A DNA stretch of 64,000 nt from Microbacterium sp. PM5 (GTDB taxonomy: Bacteria; Actinomycetota; Actinomycetes; Actinomycetales; Microbacteriaceae). The position numbers and the translations under genes were made by a program. The notes beneath the pieces were generated by a model. It had not been told where the DNA came from. It did no database searches and was given only the letters and a program-made list of their open reading frames with translations. Location of the stretch: positions 1 through 64,000 of the forward strand of contig NZ_CP022162.1 in assembly GCF_003293595.1 (NCBI RefSeq). The letters run 5' to 3'. Numbering within the stretch: position 1 is the stretch's first letter; each line of letters begins with the position of its first letter. Positions 34,225 to 42,550 of this stretch are shown one piece after another.

Positions 34225-35033
34225 GCGTCGCGCCCGCGGCATCCGCGCTGGTGGTGCCCGAGCGGCCTCGACGCCGCGCCGGAACGTGGATCGCGGTGGC
34301 GGTCATCGTCGTGATCACGGTGGTCACGTGCCTTCCGGGCATCGGCGTGGGCTTGGATGTCGCGCCGATCGTCGCGAACTGGCGAAACGGTGCCACGAAG
34401 ATCGTCGAACTACTCACGCCCGACTGGTCGTTCTTTCCGCGCACCGTCGCGCCGATGCTCGAGACGCTGCAGATGGCGGTGCTGGGAACCGTCGTGGGGG
34501 CCGCGATCTCGCTGCCGCTGTCGTTCTGGGCGGCACGGCCCACCAATCCGCACCCCGCCTTCCGCGGTGCGGTGCGGACCCTGCTGAATGTGATCCGCGC
34601 GGTTCCCGAGCTCGTCTACGCGGCAGTGCTCGTCGCGATGGTCGGCGTCGGTGCGCTTCCCGGCATCCTCGCCCTCGCGATCTTCAACATCGGCATCATC
34701 GTCAAGCTCGTCTCCGAGTCGATCGACGCGCAGGATGCCGGTGCCATCGAAGCCGGTCGGGCCGCCGGTGGCACGCAGGCGCAGATCAACCGCGCGATCG
34801 CCCTCCCCGATGCGTGGCCGGCATTCGTGTCGCAGACCCTGTACGTGTTCGAGCTGAACGTGCGCGCCTCGACGGTGCTGGGGCTCGTCGGCGCCGGAGG
34901 GATCGGGCTGCTCATCGACGCGGTCCGCACGTTCTACCGCTACGACCAGCTCTCCCTCATCATCCTCGAAGTGCTCGTCGTGGTCGTCGTGATCGACCTG
35001 ATGAGCGACGCCATCAGACGGAGGCTCGTGTGA
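34221..35033 (+). CDS. Phosphonate-type ABC permease (PhnE-like, first)
   Basis: 270 residues, about six membrane helices. The ATPase contact loop is [20 protein letters not shown], followed by [20 protein letters not shown], a PhnE hallmark. Overlaps both neighbours by 4 nt. It probably forms a heterodimer with the second permease. Confidence 0.88.
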   Translation: MSVAPAASALVVPERPRRRAGTWIAVAVIVVITVVTCLPGIGVGLDVAPIVANWRNGATKIVELLTPDWSFFPRTVAPMLETLQMAVLGTVVGAAISLPLSFWAARPTNPHPAFRGAVRTLLNVIRAVPELVYAAVLVAMVGVGALPGILALAIFNIGIIVKLVSESIDAQDAGAIEAGRAAGGTQAQINRAIALPDAWPAFVSQTLYVFELNVRASTVLGLVGAGGIGLLIDAVRTFYRYDQLSLIILEVLVVVVVIDLMSDAIRRRLV

Positions 35034-35830
35034 GCGCCCTCGCCGTTCCCGTCCGCCGTCGTTCGCCGTGGCGGGCCGTGTCGGCCGTCGTCGTCACCGC
35101 CGTCGTGGTCGCCGCCTTCTGGTCGGTGCAGATCTCGTGGGGCCGTCTCGCCGACCTTCCCGCCGACATCGGTCGCTACCTCTGGCTCATGTTCTCGGCG
35201 CCGGAGTGGTCGAAGCTGCCCGAGGCGCTCTGGCAGACCTGGCGGAGCATCGAGATGGCGTGGGTGGGGACCGTGCTCGGCATCCTGCTGGCGACCCCGC
35301 TCAGTCTCGTGGCCGCCCGCGGCTTCGGGCCGCTGTGGCTGCGCGGCGCGCTGCGACTCGTGTTCTCGGTCATCCGCGCCGTGCCCGAGCTGATCATCGC
35401 GATCATCATCCTCTCGGTCACCGGGCTGACGCCGCTGACCGGTGCGCTCGCCCTCGCCGTCAACGGCATCGGCACGCTCGGCAAATGGGGCTACGAAGCG
35501 GTGGAAGCCGTACCTCCCGGGCCCATCGAGGCGGCGCGCGCCGCGGGCGGCTCGACGGCGCAGGTGCTGCGCTGGGGCGTGTGGCCGCAGGCGCAGCCGG
35601 TGTTCCTGTCGTTCTGGCTCTACCGGTTCGAGATCAACGTGCGCTCGTCTGCCGTTCTCGGTCTCATCGGGGTCGGCGGCATCGGCGATATGCTGACGTC
35701 CTACACCCAGTACCGGGAGTGGTCCACCGTGGGGATGCTGCTCATCGTGGTGATCGTCGTCACGATGGCGATCGACGCGGCGAGTGGAGCGCTCCGCCGG
35801 CGAATCATGGAGGGTCCGCGTGCCCGTTGA
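35030..35830 (+). CDS. Phosphonate-type ABC permease (PhnE-like, second)
   Basis: 266 residues. The coupling loop is GPIEAARAAGGSTAQVLRWG and the hallmark is FEINVRSSAVLGLIGVGGIG, parallel to the first permease. GTG 35030 overlaps the previous stop by 4 nt. Split PhnE1/PhnE2 pairs are common in Gram-positive phosphonate importers. Confidence 0.88.
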   Translation: MSALAVPVRRRSPWRAVSAVVVTAVVVAAFWSVQISWGRLADLPADIGRYLWLMFSAPEWSKLPEALWQTWRSIEMAWVGTVLGILLATPLSLVAARGFGPLWLRGALRLVFSVIRAVPELIIAIIILSVTGLTPLTGALALAVNGIGTLGKWGYEAVEAVPPGPIEAARAAGGSTAQVLRWGVWPQAQPVFLSFWLYRFEINVRSSAVLGLIGVGGIGDMLTSYTQYREWSTVGMLLIVVIVVTMAIDAASGALRRRIMEGPRAR

Positions 35831-36677
35831 CGCGCCGACGACGGTGCGCATCGCCGCGATGCGCAACGGCCTGCAGCCCACCGAACGGCGGGTCGCCGAC
35901 CTCATCGTGGCCGAGCCCGACGCGGTCGTGGAGCTCACCGCGCAGCAGCTCGCCGACCGCGCCGGCGTCGCTCGCTCATCGGTCGTGCGGGCGTGTCAGT
36001 CGCTGGGCTATCGCGGCTACCCGCAGTTGCGCGTCGCCTTGGCGGCCGAACTCGGCGCCCAGCCGCCCCGCGACGCCGACCACGGCGACGGTCCGCTCGG
36101 CGAGCTGCGCGCCGCCCTCGCCCGCACCGCGCAGTCGTTGACCACGGCGGTGAGCCTGATGAGCGCCGACGACGTCTCGTCTGCCGTCGCCGACGTCGCC
36201 GGCGCCTCACGCCTGCTGGTCGTCGCCAACGGCCTGTCGGCTCCCGTCGCGAGCGATCTGGCGATGCGCCTGACCGCGGTCGGTCGTCCCGCCGAGGTGA
36301 TCGCGGATGCCATCGCGCAGCAGATCGCGGCGCGTCAGCTGTCGACCGCGGACGTGTGCATCGTAGTGAGCGGCTCGGGAGCGAATGCCGCGAGCGTGCG
36401 GGCGGCCGAGGCGGCCCGCAGCGCCGGTGCGCGCGTGCTGGCCCTGACCTCCTTCGCGTCCAGCCCGTTGGCCGACCGTGCCGACCGCTCGCTCGTGATC
36501 ACCCCGACCGGCGTCAGCTTCCGCGAGGAGCTGGCCCACACCTCGCGGGTCGCACACGCCGCGTTCGTAGAGGCGTTCGTGGATGCCGTCGCGGGCGTGC
36601 TGGGGGAGAGGGCCCGCGTCGTGCGGGCGCACGTGCTCGGCATCCTGTCGGACAACCTCGACGACGGCACCGCCTGA
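35820..36677 (+). CDS. MurR/RpiR-family regulator with SIS domain
   Basis: 285 residues. N-terminal RpiR-type HTH (about 8-80; ELTAQQLADRAGVARSSVVRACQSLGYRGYPQLR) and a SIS sugar-phosphate-binding domain (about 120-260; LLVVANGLSAPVASDLAMRL, CIVVSGSGANAASVRAAEAAR). It likely senses a phosphorylated sugar or polyol. This suggests the PhnDCEE importer carries a sugar or polyol phosphate rather than a true phosphonate. GTG 35820 follows GGAGG and overlaps the permease by 11 nt. Confidence 0.87.
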   Translation: MPVDAPTTVRIAAMRNGLQPTERRVADLIVAEPDAVVELTAQQLADRAGVARSSVVRACQSLGYRGYPQLRVALAAELGAQPPRDADHGDGPLGELRAALARTAQSLTTAVSLMSADDVSSAVADVAGASRLLVVANGLSAPVASDLAMRLTAVGRPAEVIADAIAQQIAARQLSTADVCIVVSGSGANAASVRAAEAARSAGARVLALTSFASSPLADRADRSLVITPTGVSFREELAHTSRVAHAAFVEAFVDAVAGVLGERARVVRAHVLGILSDNLDDGTA

Positions 36678-36726
36678 CCGCGCCCGCCGATCTCGCGCCC
36701 GCGCCCGTGTCGCCGCGTCGCCGCGT

Positions 36727-36801
36727 CCGCGAGACACCGACGGCGCACCGAGACTGCCGTTGTGCACCCGTGTTTCGGTGCGTCAGCGGTGTCTCGCGGG
36801 C
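36727..36801. repeat. Dispersed intergenic inverted repeat, copy A
   Basis: Outer arms CCGCGAGACACCG (36727-36739) and CGGTGTCTCGCGG (36787-36799) are perfect over 13 bp; inner arms CGCACCGA (36744-36751) and TCGGTGCG (36775-36782). The 57-bp core 36745-36801 recurs at 39251-39307 with about five mismatches. Confidence 0.8.
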
Positions 36802-36830
36802 AGGGAGAGATGGGTGGGCGGGGGGCGGGG

Positions 36831-36858
36831 TTGTACATAAACCGTACATGTGTAAGGT
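36831..36858 (+). promoter_or_regulatory. Promoter/operator of the GH144-like gene
   Basis: A possible -35 TTGTAC (36831-36836) and -10 TAAGGT (36853-36858) are 16 bp apart. A near-symmetric 16-bp dyad CCGTACATGTGTAAGG (36842-36857; arms CC-TACA and TGTA-GG) overlaps the -10. The TetR or LacI protein of this locus could bind it. Confidence 0.4.
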
Positions 36859-36910
36859 TTTATGGGCGGCTCCGATGACGCGGAGCGCTTTCGACGAGGA
36901 GAGCACGCCC

Positions 36911-38527
36911 ATGAAGAGAACTCTCGCGGCCACCGCCGCGATCGCCGCATTCACGTTCGGTGCACTGGCGGGAGGTGCGCCCGCGTCCGCGGCGCCCCCC
37001 GACGGCGCCGGAGCGCAGAGCAGCGCTGCGGATGGAGCCGGGCGTCCCGGCCATCCCAGCGGGAAGGACGCCCGCGAGCTCCTGCGCTACGCCACCGACA
37101 CCTGGACGTCGATGGCCGCGATGGCCCACCCCGAGACGGGCCTCGTCGACGACAACATTGGCGGTGACCTCGACGCGGCATCCGCGTCGGGCTACACGTC
37201 ACCGACCAACATCGGCGGCTATCTGTGGTCCACCGTCACGGCTCGGGATCTCGGGATCATCGGCGCCGACGAGGCGCGTCAACGGCTCAGTGCGACGATC
37301 ACCACGCTCGAGCACATGGAGCGAAACCCCGGCAGCGGGATGTTCTACAACTGGTACGCGCCGGCAACGGGGGCCAAGCTCACGGTCTTTCCGACCTCGG
37401 GCGACACGATCCATCCGTTCCTCTCGACGGTCGACAACGGCTGGCTCGCGACGGCCCTGCGGATCGTGCGCGAGGCGGAGCCGTCACTGCACGACCGTGC
37501 CGATGCGCTCTACCGCTCGATGGACTTCTCCGCTTTCTTCGATCCGGCCGGGGCCGCGGGGCTTCCGGCGGGAACCAACCGCGGGGGATTCTGGGAGGCG
37601 CCTCCCGGCGACGGCTGCGCGGTGGAAGCGCCCATGTACAACGGCAGCGGCGAGACGGTCTCGTACACGTGTCATCACTACGACACGACCGTCAGCGAGA
37701 GCCGCATCGCGACGTACCTGGGGATCTCGGACGGCACCATCCCCGCGACGGGCCTCTACGGCACGCATCGCACGATGCCCGCCGGTTGCGACTGGGCCTG
37801 GCAGGAGCAGCTGCCCACCGGCACGACCCGCCAGTACGACGGGGTGGACGTGTACGAAGGGGTGTATTCCTACGACGGCATGTCCTTCGTTCCCAGTTGG
37901 GGCGGCAGCATGTTCGAGTCGCTCATGCCCGACCTGTTCATCCCGGAGGCGCAGTGGGGTCCTCGCTCGTGGGGTCTGAACCATCCCATCACCGTGGAAG
38001 TGCAGAAGGAGCACGGCCTGAAGGATGCGAAGTACGGCTACTGGGGCTTCTCGCCCGCCAGCGATCCCTTCGGGGGTTACTCCGAGTACGGCGTCGATCT
38101 GGCCGGAATGCGCAGCGACGGCTACACCTCCGACCGGGAGAAGACCGACGTCGACATCGACCGACCCGGCTGCCACACGGGCACGAACCCCTCGCCGACC
38201 TTCGGCGACGGCGTCGTCACGCCGCACGCGTCCTTCCTCGCGCTGCCGTACGACCACAAGGGCGTCATGGACAATCTCCGCAAGATCGAGCGGAAGCTCG
38301 GCGCCTACGGGCCCGGTGGCTTCTACGATGCGGTCGCCGTCAAGAGCGACACCATCGCGAAGCGGTATCTCTCGCTCGATCAGTCGATGATCATGGCCGC
38401 GATCGGCAACGAGCTGACCGGTGATGCGCTCAAGGGCTACGTCGTCGACGACGCGATGGAACGGAACCTCCGGCCGGCGATCGCGCAGCAGGTGTTCGGC
38501 TCGTCGTGGGGGCGTCCGCATCACTGA
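36911..38527 (+). CDS. Secreted glucoamylase-like protein (PF10091 type; GH144-like, possible endo-beta-1,2-glucanase)
   Basis: 538 residues. A Sec signal peptide (MKRTLAATAAIAAF...) with a likely ASA cleavage near residue 28. The mature protein is an (alpha/alpha)6-type enzyme with NIGGYLWSTVTARDLGII, HPFLSTVDNGWLATALRIV, PSWGGSMFESLMPDLFIPE, YGYWGFSPASDPFGGY and GVDLAGM. These match the glycoamylase-like family that includes GH144 beta-1,2-glucanase and relatives. It is probably exported and acts on a glucan outside the cell, feeding the importer and GH3 enzyme encoded next. ATG 36911 follows GAGGAGAG. Exact specificity is inference. Confidence 0.75.
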   Translation: MKRTLAATAAIAAFTFGALAGGAPASAAPPDGAGAQSSAADGAGRPGHPSGKDARELLRYATDTWTSMAAMAHPETGLVDDNIGGDLDAASASGYTSPTNIGGYLWSTVTARDLGIIGADEARQRLSATITTLEHMERNPGSGMFYNWYAPATGAKLTVFPTSGDTIHPFLSTVDNGWLATALRIVREAEPSLHDRADALYRSMDFSAFFDPAGAAGLPAGTNRGGFWEAPPGDGCAVEAPMYNGSGETVSYTCHHYDTTVSESRIATYLGISDGTIPATGLYGTHRTMPAGCDWAWQEQLPTGTTRQYDGVDVYEGVYSYDGMSFVPSWGGSMFESLMPDLFIPEAQWGPRSWGLNHPITVEVQKEHGLKDAKYGYWGFSPASDPFGGYSEYGVDLAGMRSDGYTSDREKTDVDIDRPGCHTGTNPSPTFGDGVVTPHASFLALPYDHKGVMDNLRKIERKLGAYGPGGFYDAVAVKSDTIAKRYLSLDQSMIMAAIGNELTGDALKGYVVDDAMERNLRPAIAQQVFGSSWGRPHH

Positions 38528-38557
38528 GCCGTAGCGTGGATGCCGGGGAGGATTCTC

Positions 38558-39193
38558 GTGGCATCAGACACCGGTGACCGGGTAGCTCCCTCGCGTGCGC
38601 GGGGGAGCTACCCGAAGGGGCAGGCGCGGCGCCAGCAGATCGTCGACGAGGCGGTGCTCGTGTTCGGCCGCTCGGGCTCGGCGAGCGGGTCGCTGCGCGA
38701 GGTCGCCAAGCGGGTCGGACTGACCCCCGCGGGCCTCCTGCACCACTTCGCCTCGAAGGAGGAGCTGTTCGCCGAGGTCCTGCGCCAGCGCGACGAGCGG
38801 GTGCGCGCCGCGGCGGGGGAGCCCGCCGCGCACGGCCTCATCGACCAGGCGGCGAAGGTCGTCGCCTACAACCAGACGACGCGTGGCCTCACCTCCCTCT
38901 ACTCGACCGTGGTGGCGGAAGCGGCCGACCCCGACCATCCGCTCCACGACGATTTCGCGAGGCGATATCGCGAGCGCGCCGCGGACACGGCGGCGCTCCT
39001 GCGCGCAGGCCAGCGCTCCGGCGAGATCGCGCCCGACATCGATCCCGACGCGGCGGCCCGCCTCATCAGCGCCGTGATGGACGGCATCCAGCAGCAGTGG
39101 CTGCTCGATGACACCGTCGACATGACGGCCCTGTTCGACGAGTTCGTGCGGGGTTACCTACGGGGACCTCGCCCCGCGGCATCCCCCCGCTGA
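38558..39193 (+). CDS. TetR-family regulator of the glycan locus
   Basis: 211 residues. HTH near 40-65 (SLREVAKRVGLTPAGLLHHFASKEELF), C-terminal TetR_C_6-like ligand domain (YNQTTRGLTSLYSTVVAEA, LISAVMDGIQQQWLLD). GTG 38558 was chosen because GGGGAGG lies 6 nt upstream; ATG 38540 is an in-frame alternative. It sits between the glucanase and importer genes and probably controls one or both. Its first codons contain a 12-bp inverted repeat. Confidence 0.83.
   Translation: MASDTGDRVAPSRARGSYPKGQARRQQIVDEAVLVFGRSGSASGSLREVAKRVGLTPAGLLHHFASKEELFAEVLRQRDERVRAAAGEPAAHGLIDQAAKVVAYNQTTRGLTSLYSTVVAEAADPDHPLHDDFARRYRERAADTAALLRAGQRSGEIAPDIDPDAAARLISAVMDGIQQQWLLDDTVDMTALFDEFVRGYLRGPRPAASPR
38579..38614. 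repeat. 12-bp perfect inverted repeat inside the TetR start region
   Basis: CGGGTAGCTCCC (38579-38590) and GGGAGCTACCCG (38603-38614) are perfect inverses separated by 12 bp. Located 52 bp after the glucanase stop and within the first 20 codons of the TetR gene. It could be a terminator, an attenuator or an operator. Confidence 0.65.
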
Positions 39194-39235
39194 CCCCGCC
39201 CGTCCGCCGGCCGACCCCGCCGAGCGTACGCCCCT

Positions 39236-39307
39236 CGAGATACCGTCCCTGCACCGAGACTGCCGCTGTGCACCGGTGTTTCGGTGCGCAGGCGGTGTCT
39301 CGCGGGC
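39236..39307. repeat. Dispersed intergenic inverted repeat, copy B
   Basis: The core 39251-39307 matches copy A at 36745-36801. Outer arms CGAGATACCG (39236-39245) and CGGTGTCTCG (39293-39302) differ at one position that would still form a U-G pair in RNA. Like copy A, it follows a regulator gene and precedes a transported-sugar gene. Confidence 0.8.
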
Positions 39308-39346
39308 GGGCGGACTCGCGCGCGGTCGGGAGGCGGGGGCCACGTC

Positions 39347-39375
39347 TTGACGGAGGTTATGCGCATAAGTAAAGT
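39347..39375 (+). promoter_or_regulatory. Promoter of the second sugar importer with LacI-like operator
   Basis: -35 TTGACG (39347-39352), 17-bp spacer, -10 TAAAGT (39370-39375). The perfect palindrome TTATGCGCATAA (39357-39368), with the central CG step usual for LacI-family operators, fills the spacer. The LacI gene at the end of this operon is the likely repressor; the TetR protein is the alternative. Confidence 0.6.
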
Positions 39376-39417
39376 AGCCGTCGACACTGATGCGGGTGTC
39401 CCGTTCGAGGAGGAACC

Positions 39418-40680
39418 ATGAAACACGTCCGACTGGGAGCCGTCGCGCTCGTCGCCATCGGCGCACTCGCGCTCGCGGGCTGCGGCCGCGGAGGCGAGAC
39501 CGCCAGCGCCCCCGACGCCGCCACGACGATCGGCAGCGAGCCGGCCACGGGCACGATCACGATGTGGGCGATGGGTGCGGAGGGTGAGGCGCTGCCCGAT
39601 TTCGTCAAGGCGTTCGAAGACGCCAACCCCGGCGTCACCGTCGAGGTCACGGCGATTCCGTGGGATGCCGCCTACAGCAAGATCCAGACGGCCATCGCCG
39701 GTGGCACCACGCCTGACATCGCGATGATGGGCTCGACCTGGATGGCCGACTTCGCTGACGCGTTCCAGACCGTGCCGACCGACCTCGACACGTCGGGATC
39801 CTTCCCGGGCGCCGTCGCGTCGACGAAGGTGGGCGATCGGATGACCGGCGCCCCCTGGTACGTGGACACCCGCGTGCTCTACTACCGCACGGACCTCGCC
39901 GCGAAGGCCGGCTGGACGAAGGCCCCCACCACGTGGGACGAGCTCAGCCAGATGGCCGCCGACATGCAGTCCAAGGCCGGCGCCGAGTACGGCATCCGCC
40001 TGCCGGGCGGCAACGACTCGTTCCAGGGCACGCTGTGGATGCCGTGGTCCAACGGTGCTTCGCTCGTCGACGGCGACAAGTGGACCGTCGACACCCCGCA
40101 GATGGTCGAGGCCTACGAGTACTACCAGAGCTTCTTCCAGAAGGGCATCGCCAACCCGGCGGCCGACCGCTCCTCGGGTGCTCAGGAGGCTGACTTCGTC
40201 GCCGGCAAGACCCCGATGCTCATCGACGGACCGTTCATGATCGGTTCGCTCGAGAAGGTCGGCGGTGCGGACTTCGCGAGTAAGTTCACCACCGCGGTGC
40301 TGCCCACGAAGGAGTCGTCGACGTCGTTCAGCGGCGGCGCGAACCTCACGGTGTTCAAGAACTCGAAGAACGCGCACTCCGCGTGGAAGCTCGCCCAGTG
40401 GCTCACCGACCCGACCACGCAGGCGCAGTGGTACGAGAAGACCGGTGACCTGCCTGCCGTCCAGGCGGCGTGGAAGGAGCAGGCGCTCGCCTCGCAGCCG
40501 ACGCTCGCCGCCTTCGGCACCCAGCTGGAGACCGCGAAGTCGGTTCCCGCCACCACCACCTGGGTTCAGGTTGCCGCCGCCGGTGATGCGGTGCTCGAGA
40601 AGGTGCGTTTGGGCACCCAGAGCCCTGCAGACGCCATGAAGGAGCTGCAGAGCAAGGCCGACGCCCTCGGAATGGGCTGA
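39418..40680 (+). CDS. Sugar ABC transporter, substrate-binding lipoprotein
   Basis: 420 residues. Lipobox LAGC (Cys22). Family 1 solute-binding protein with GTITMWAMGAEGEALPDFVKAFE, GTTPDIAMMGSTWMADFADAF and GAPWYVDTRVLYYRTDLAAKAG. It likely binds the oligosaccharide released by the secreted glucanase. GAGGAGG lies 5 nt before ATG 39418. It is the first gene of an operon with two permeases, a GH3 enzyme and a LacI regulator. No ATPase is encoded here. Confidence 0.9.
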   Translation: MKHVRLGAVALVAIGALALAGCGRGGETASAPDAATTIGSEPATGTITMWAMGAEGEALPDFVKAFEDANPGVTVEVTAIPWDAAYSKIQTAIAGGTTPDIAMMGSTWMADFADAFQTVPTDLDTSGSFPGAVASTKVGDRMTGAPWYVDTRVLYYRTDLAAKAGWTKAPTTWDELSQMAADMQSKAGAEYGIRLPGGNDSFQGTLWMPWSNGASLVDGDKWTVDTPQMVEAYEYYQSFFQKGIANPAADRSSGAQEADFVAGKTPMLIDGPFMIGSLEKVGGADFASKFTTAVLPTKESSTSFSGGANLTVFKNSKNAHSAWKLAQWLTDPTTQAQWYEKTGDLPAVQAAWKEQALASQPTLAAFGTQLETAKSVPATTTWVQVAAAGDAVLEKVRLGTQSPADAMKELQSKADALGMG

Positions 40681-40685
40681 TCGAG

Positions 40686-41639
40686 ATGACGCAGGCATCA
40701 CTGGCCGCGACCGGGACGGCCGTCGCCGTCACCGGTCGCGGCCGTGGTCGCCGGCCCGGGTCCGCCCGCCGCCGGCGTCAGGGGTGGATCGCGTGGGGAT
40801 TCGCGCTCCCGTTCGTCATCGTGTTCGCGGTGTTCATGATCGTGCCGATCGTGGGCTCGTTCGCGATGTCCTTCACCGACTTCCGGGCGCAGGACATCCG
40901 CTCCCCGTTCTCGGTGGACGTCGTCGGCCTCGACCAGTACGTCAAGGTGCTGACCGATCCCACCTTCCTGAAGTCCATGGGCGTCACGGCGACCTTCGTC
41001 GTCGTCGGCATCCCGGTGACGATGGCGGTCGCCCTGGCGCTCGCGCTGGCGCTGAACTCCGGGGGCGGGCGCATCGTGTCGTTCCTGCGGGTCGGGTTCT
41101 ACGCCCCGGTGGTGACCAGCATCGTCGCCGTCGCGGTGGTCTGGCGCTACATCCTGCAGCCCGACGGGCTGCTCAACAGCGCGCTCGCGCTCATCGGCAT
41201 CCAGGGGCCCGACTGGCTCAACGACACCACCTGGGCTCTTCCGTCGCTGATCGCGATGGCCGTGTGGCGCAATGTGGGAACGCTGATGGTGATCTTCCTC
41301 GCGGGGCTTCAGGCGATTCCGACCGACGTGAAGGAGGCCGCCATGATGGACGGCGCCTCGGCCTGGCGGCGGCTGACCTCGGTCACGCTGCCCATGCTGC
41401 GCCCGACGCTCCTGCTCGGTGCTGTGCTCATCTCGGTGGGCTTCCTGCAGTTCTTCGAGGAGGCGTTCGTCATGACGCAGGGGGGACCGCTGGATTCGAC
41501 CCTGTCGGTCGCCTATTACACGTTCAAGCAGTTCGGCTTCGGGCAGTACGGCGTGGCCTCGGCCGCCAGTTACATCCTGTTCCTCGCCATCGCACTGCTG
41601 AGCCTGCTGCAGTTCCGACTGCTGCGGGCGAAGGACTGA
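40686..41639 (+). CDS. Sugar ABC transporter permease (MalF type)
   Basis: 317 residues: Arg-rich cytoplasmic N-terminus (about 1-35), six membrane helices, and the coupling loop EAAMMDGASAWRRLTSVTLP (about residues 217-236). It lies 5 bp after the binding-protein gene and pairs with the next permease. Confidence 0.9.
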   Translation: MTQASLAATGTAVAVTGRGRGRRPGSARRRRQGWIAWGFALPFVIVFAVFMIVPIVGSFAMSFTDFRAQDIRSPFSVDVVGLDQYVKVLTDPTFLKSMGVTATFVVVGIPVTMAVALALALALNSGGGRIVSFLRVGFYAPVVTSIVAVAVVWRYILQPDGLLNSALALIGIQGPDWLNDTTWALPSLIAMAVWRNVGTLMVIFLAGLQAIPTDVKEAAMMDGASAWRRLTSVTLPMLRPTLLLGAVLISVGFLQFFEEAFVMTQGGPLDSTLSVAYYTFKQFGFGQYGVASAASYILFLAIALLSLLQFRLLRAKD

Positions 41640-41651
41640 GAGGACCTCGTC

Positions 41652-42518
41652 ATGACCGTATCCGTCACTGCGCGCCCTCGGCGCTCGGGGCGCCACCGTC
41701 GGGCCCTCACCGGACGTGCCGTCACCTACACCGTCCTGATCGTCGGGCTCGTCGTCTGGATGCTGCCGTTCGCCTGGATGCTGCTGGGATCCGTCAAGAC
41801 CCAGGCCGAGATCCTGCAGCGCCCGCCGACCTGGTGGCCGCGCGAGTTCACGTGGGACAACTTCGCCCAGTGGTTCGGGCCGCTGGACATCGGCCGGTTC
41901 TTCACCAACAGCATCGTGGTGGCGCTGTTGACGGTGCTCGGCAACCTCGTCTTCTGCTCGATGGTCGGCTATGCGCTCGCGAAGATGGACTTCCCGGGTA
42001 AGAAGGCGCTGTTCGCCGTCGTGCTGGTGACCCTCATGGTGCCCGGCGTCGTCACCTTCGTGCCGCTGTTCGTCATGGTGTCTTCGCTCGGACTGACCAG
42101 CAGCTACGCGGCGCTGATCCTGCCGTTCATCACGACCCCGCTCGGGGTCTTCCTGATGCGACAGTTCATGCTCGGCATCCCCGACGAGCTCATCGAGGCC
42201 GCACGCATCGACGGGGCCGGAGAGCTGCGCATCTTCGCCCGGGTGGTCATGCCGTTGTGCGGACCGCCGCTGGCGACCCTCGGCATCCTGACGTTCCTGG
42301 CCTCGTGGAACAACTTCCTCTGGCCGCTCGTCGCCGCCCAGACCGAGAACATGTACACGCTGCCGGTGGCCTTGTCGCTGTATTCGACGGGCCAGAACGC
42401 GACCGACTACGGCCTGCTGCTGGCGGGATCGGTGCTCGTGATCGCGCCCATTCTGCTGCTGTTCGTCTTCCTGCAGCGCTACTTCATCCAGGGCGTCGCC
42501 ACGACCGGGCTCAAGTGA
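41652..42518 (+). CDS. Sugar ABC transporter permease (MalG type)
   Basis: 288 residues, six membrane helices, coupling loop LIEAARIDGAGELRIFARVV. GAGGACC precedes ATG 41652. It ends with the MalG-like C-terminal FLQRYFIQGVATTGLK. Confidence 0.9.
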   Translation: MTVSVTARPRRSGRHRRALTGRAVTYTVLIVGLVVWMLPFAWMLLGSVKTQAEILQRPPTWWPREFTWDNFAQWFGPLDIGRFFTNSIVVALLTVLGNLVFCSMVGYALAKMDFPGKKALFAVVLVTLMVPGVVTFVPLFVMVSSLGLTSSYAALILPFITTPLGVFLMRQFMLGIPDELIEAARIDGAGELRIFARVVMPLCGPPLATLGILTFLASWNNFLWPLVAAQTENMYTLPVALSLYSTGQNATDYGLLLAGSVLVIAPILLLFVFLQRYFIQGVATTGLK

Positions 42519-42550
42519 GCCCTCGCCGACCCGCCTCGAGAAAGAGAACC

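Noticed and set aside
31738..36677. A classical phosphonate degradation operon
   Set aside because: No C-P lyase (PhnG-M), PhnW, PhnX, PhnA or PtxD-like gene is present; RpiR and HAD proteins suggest a phosphate ester instead.
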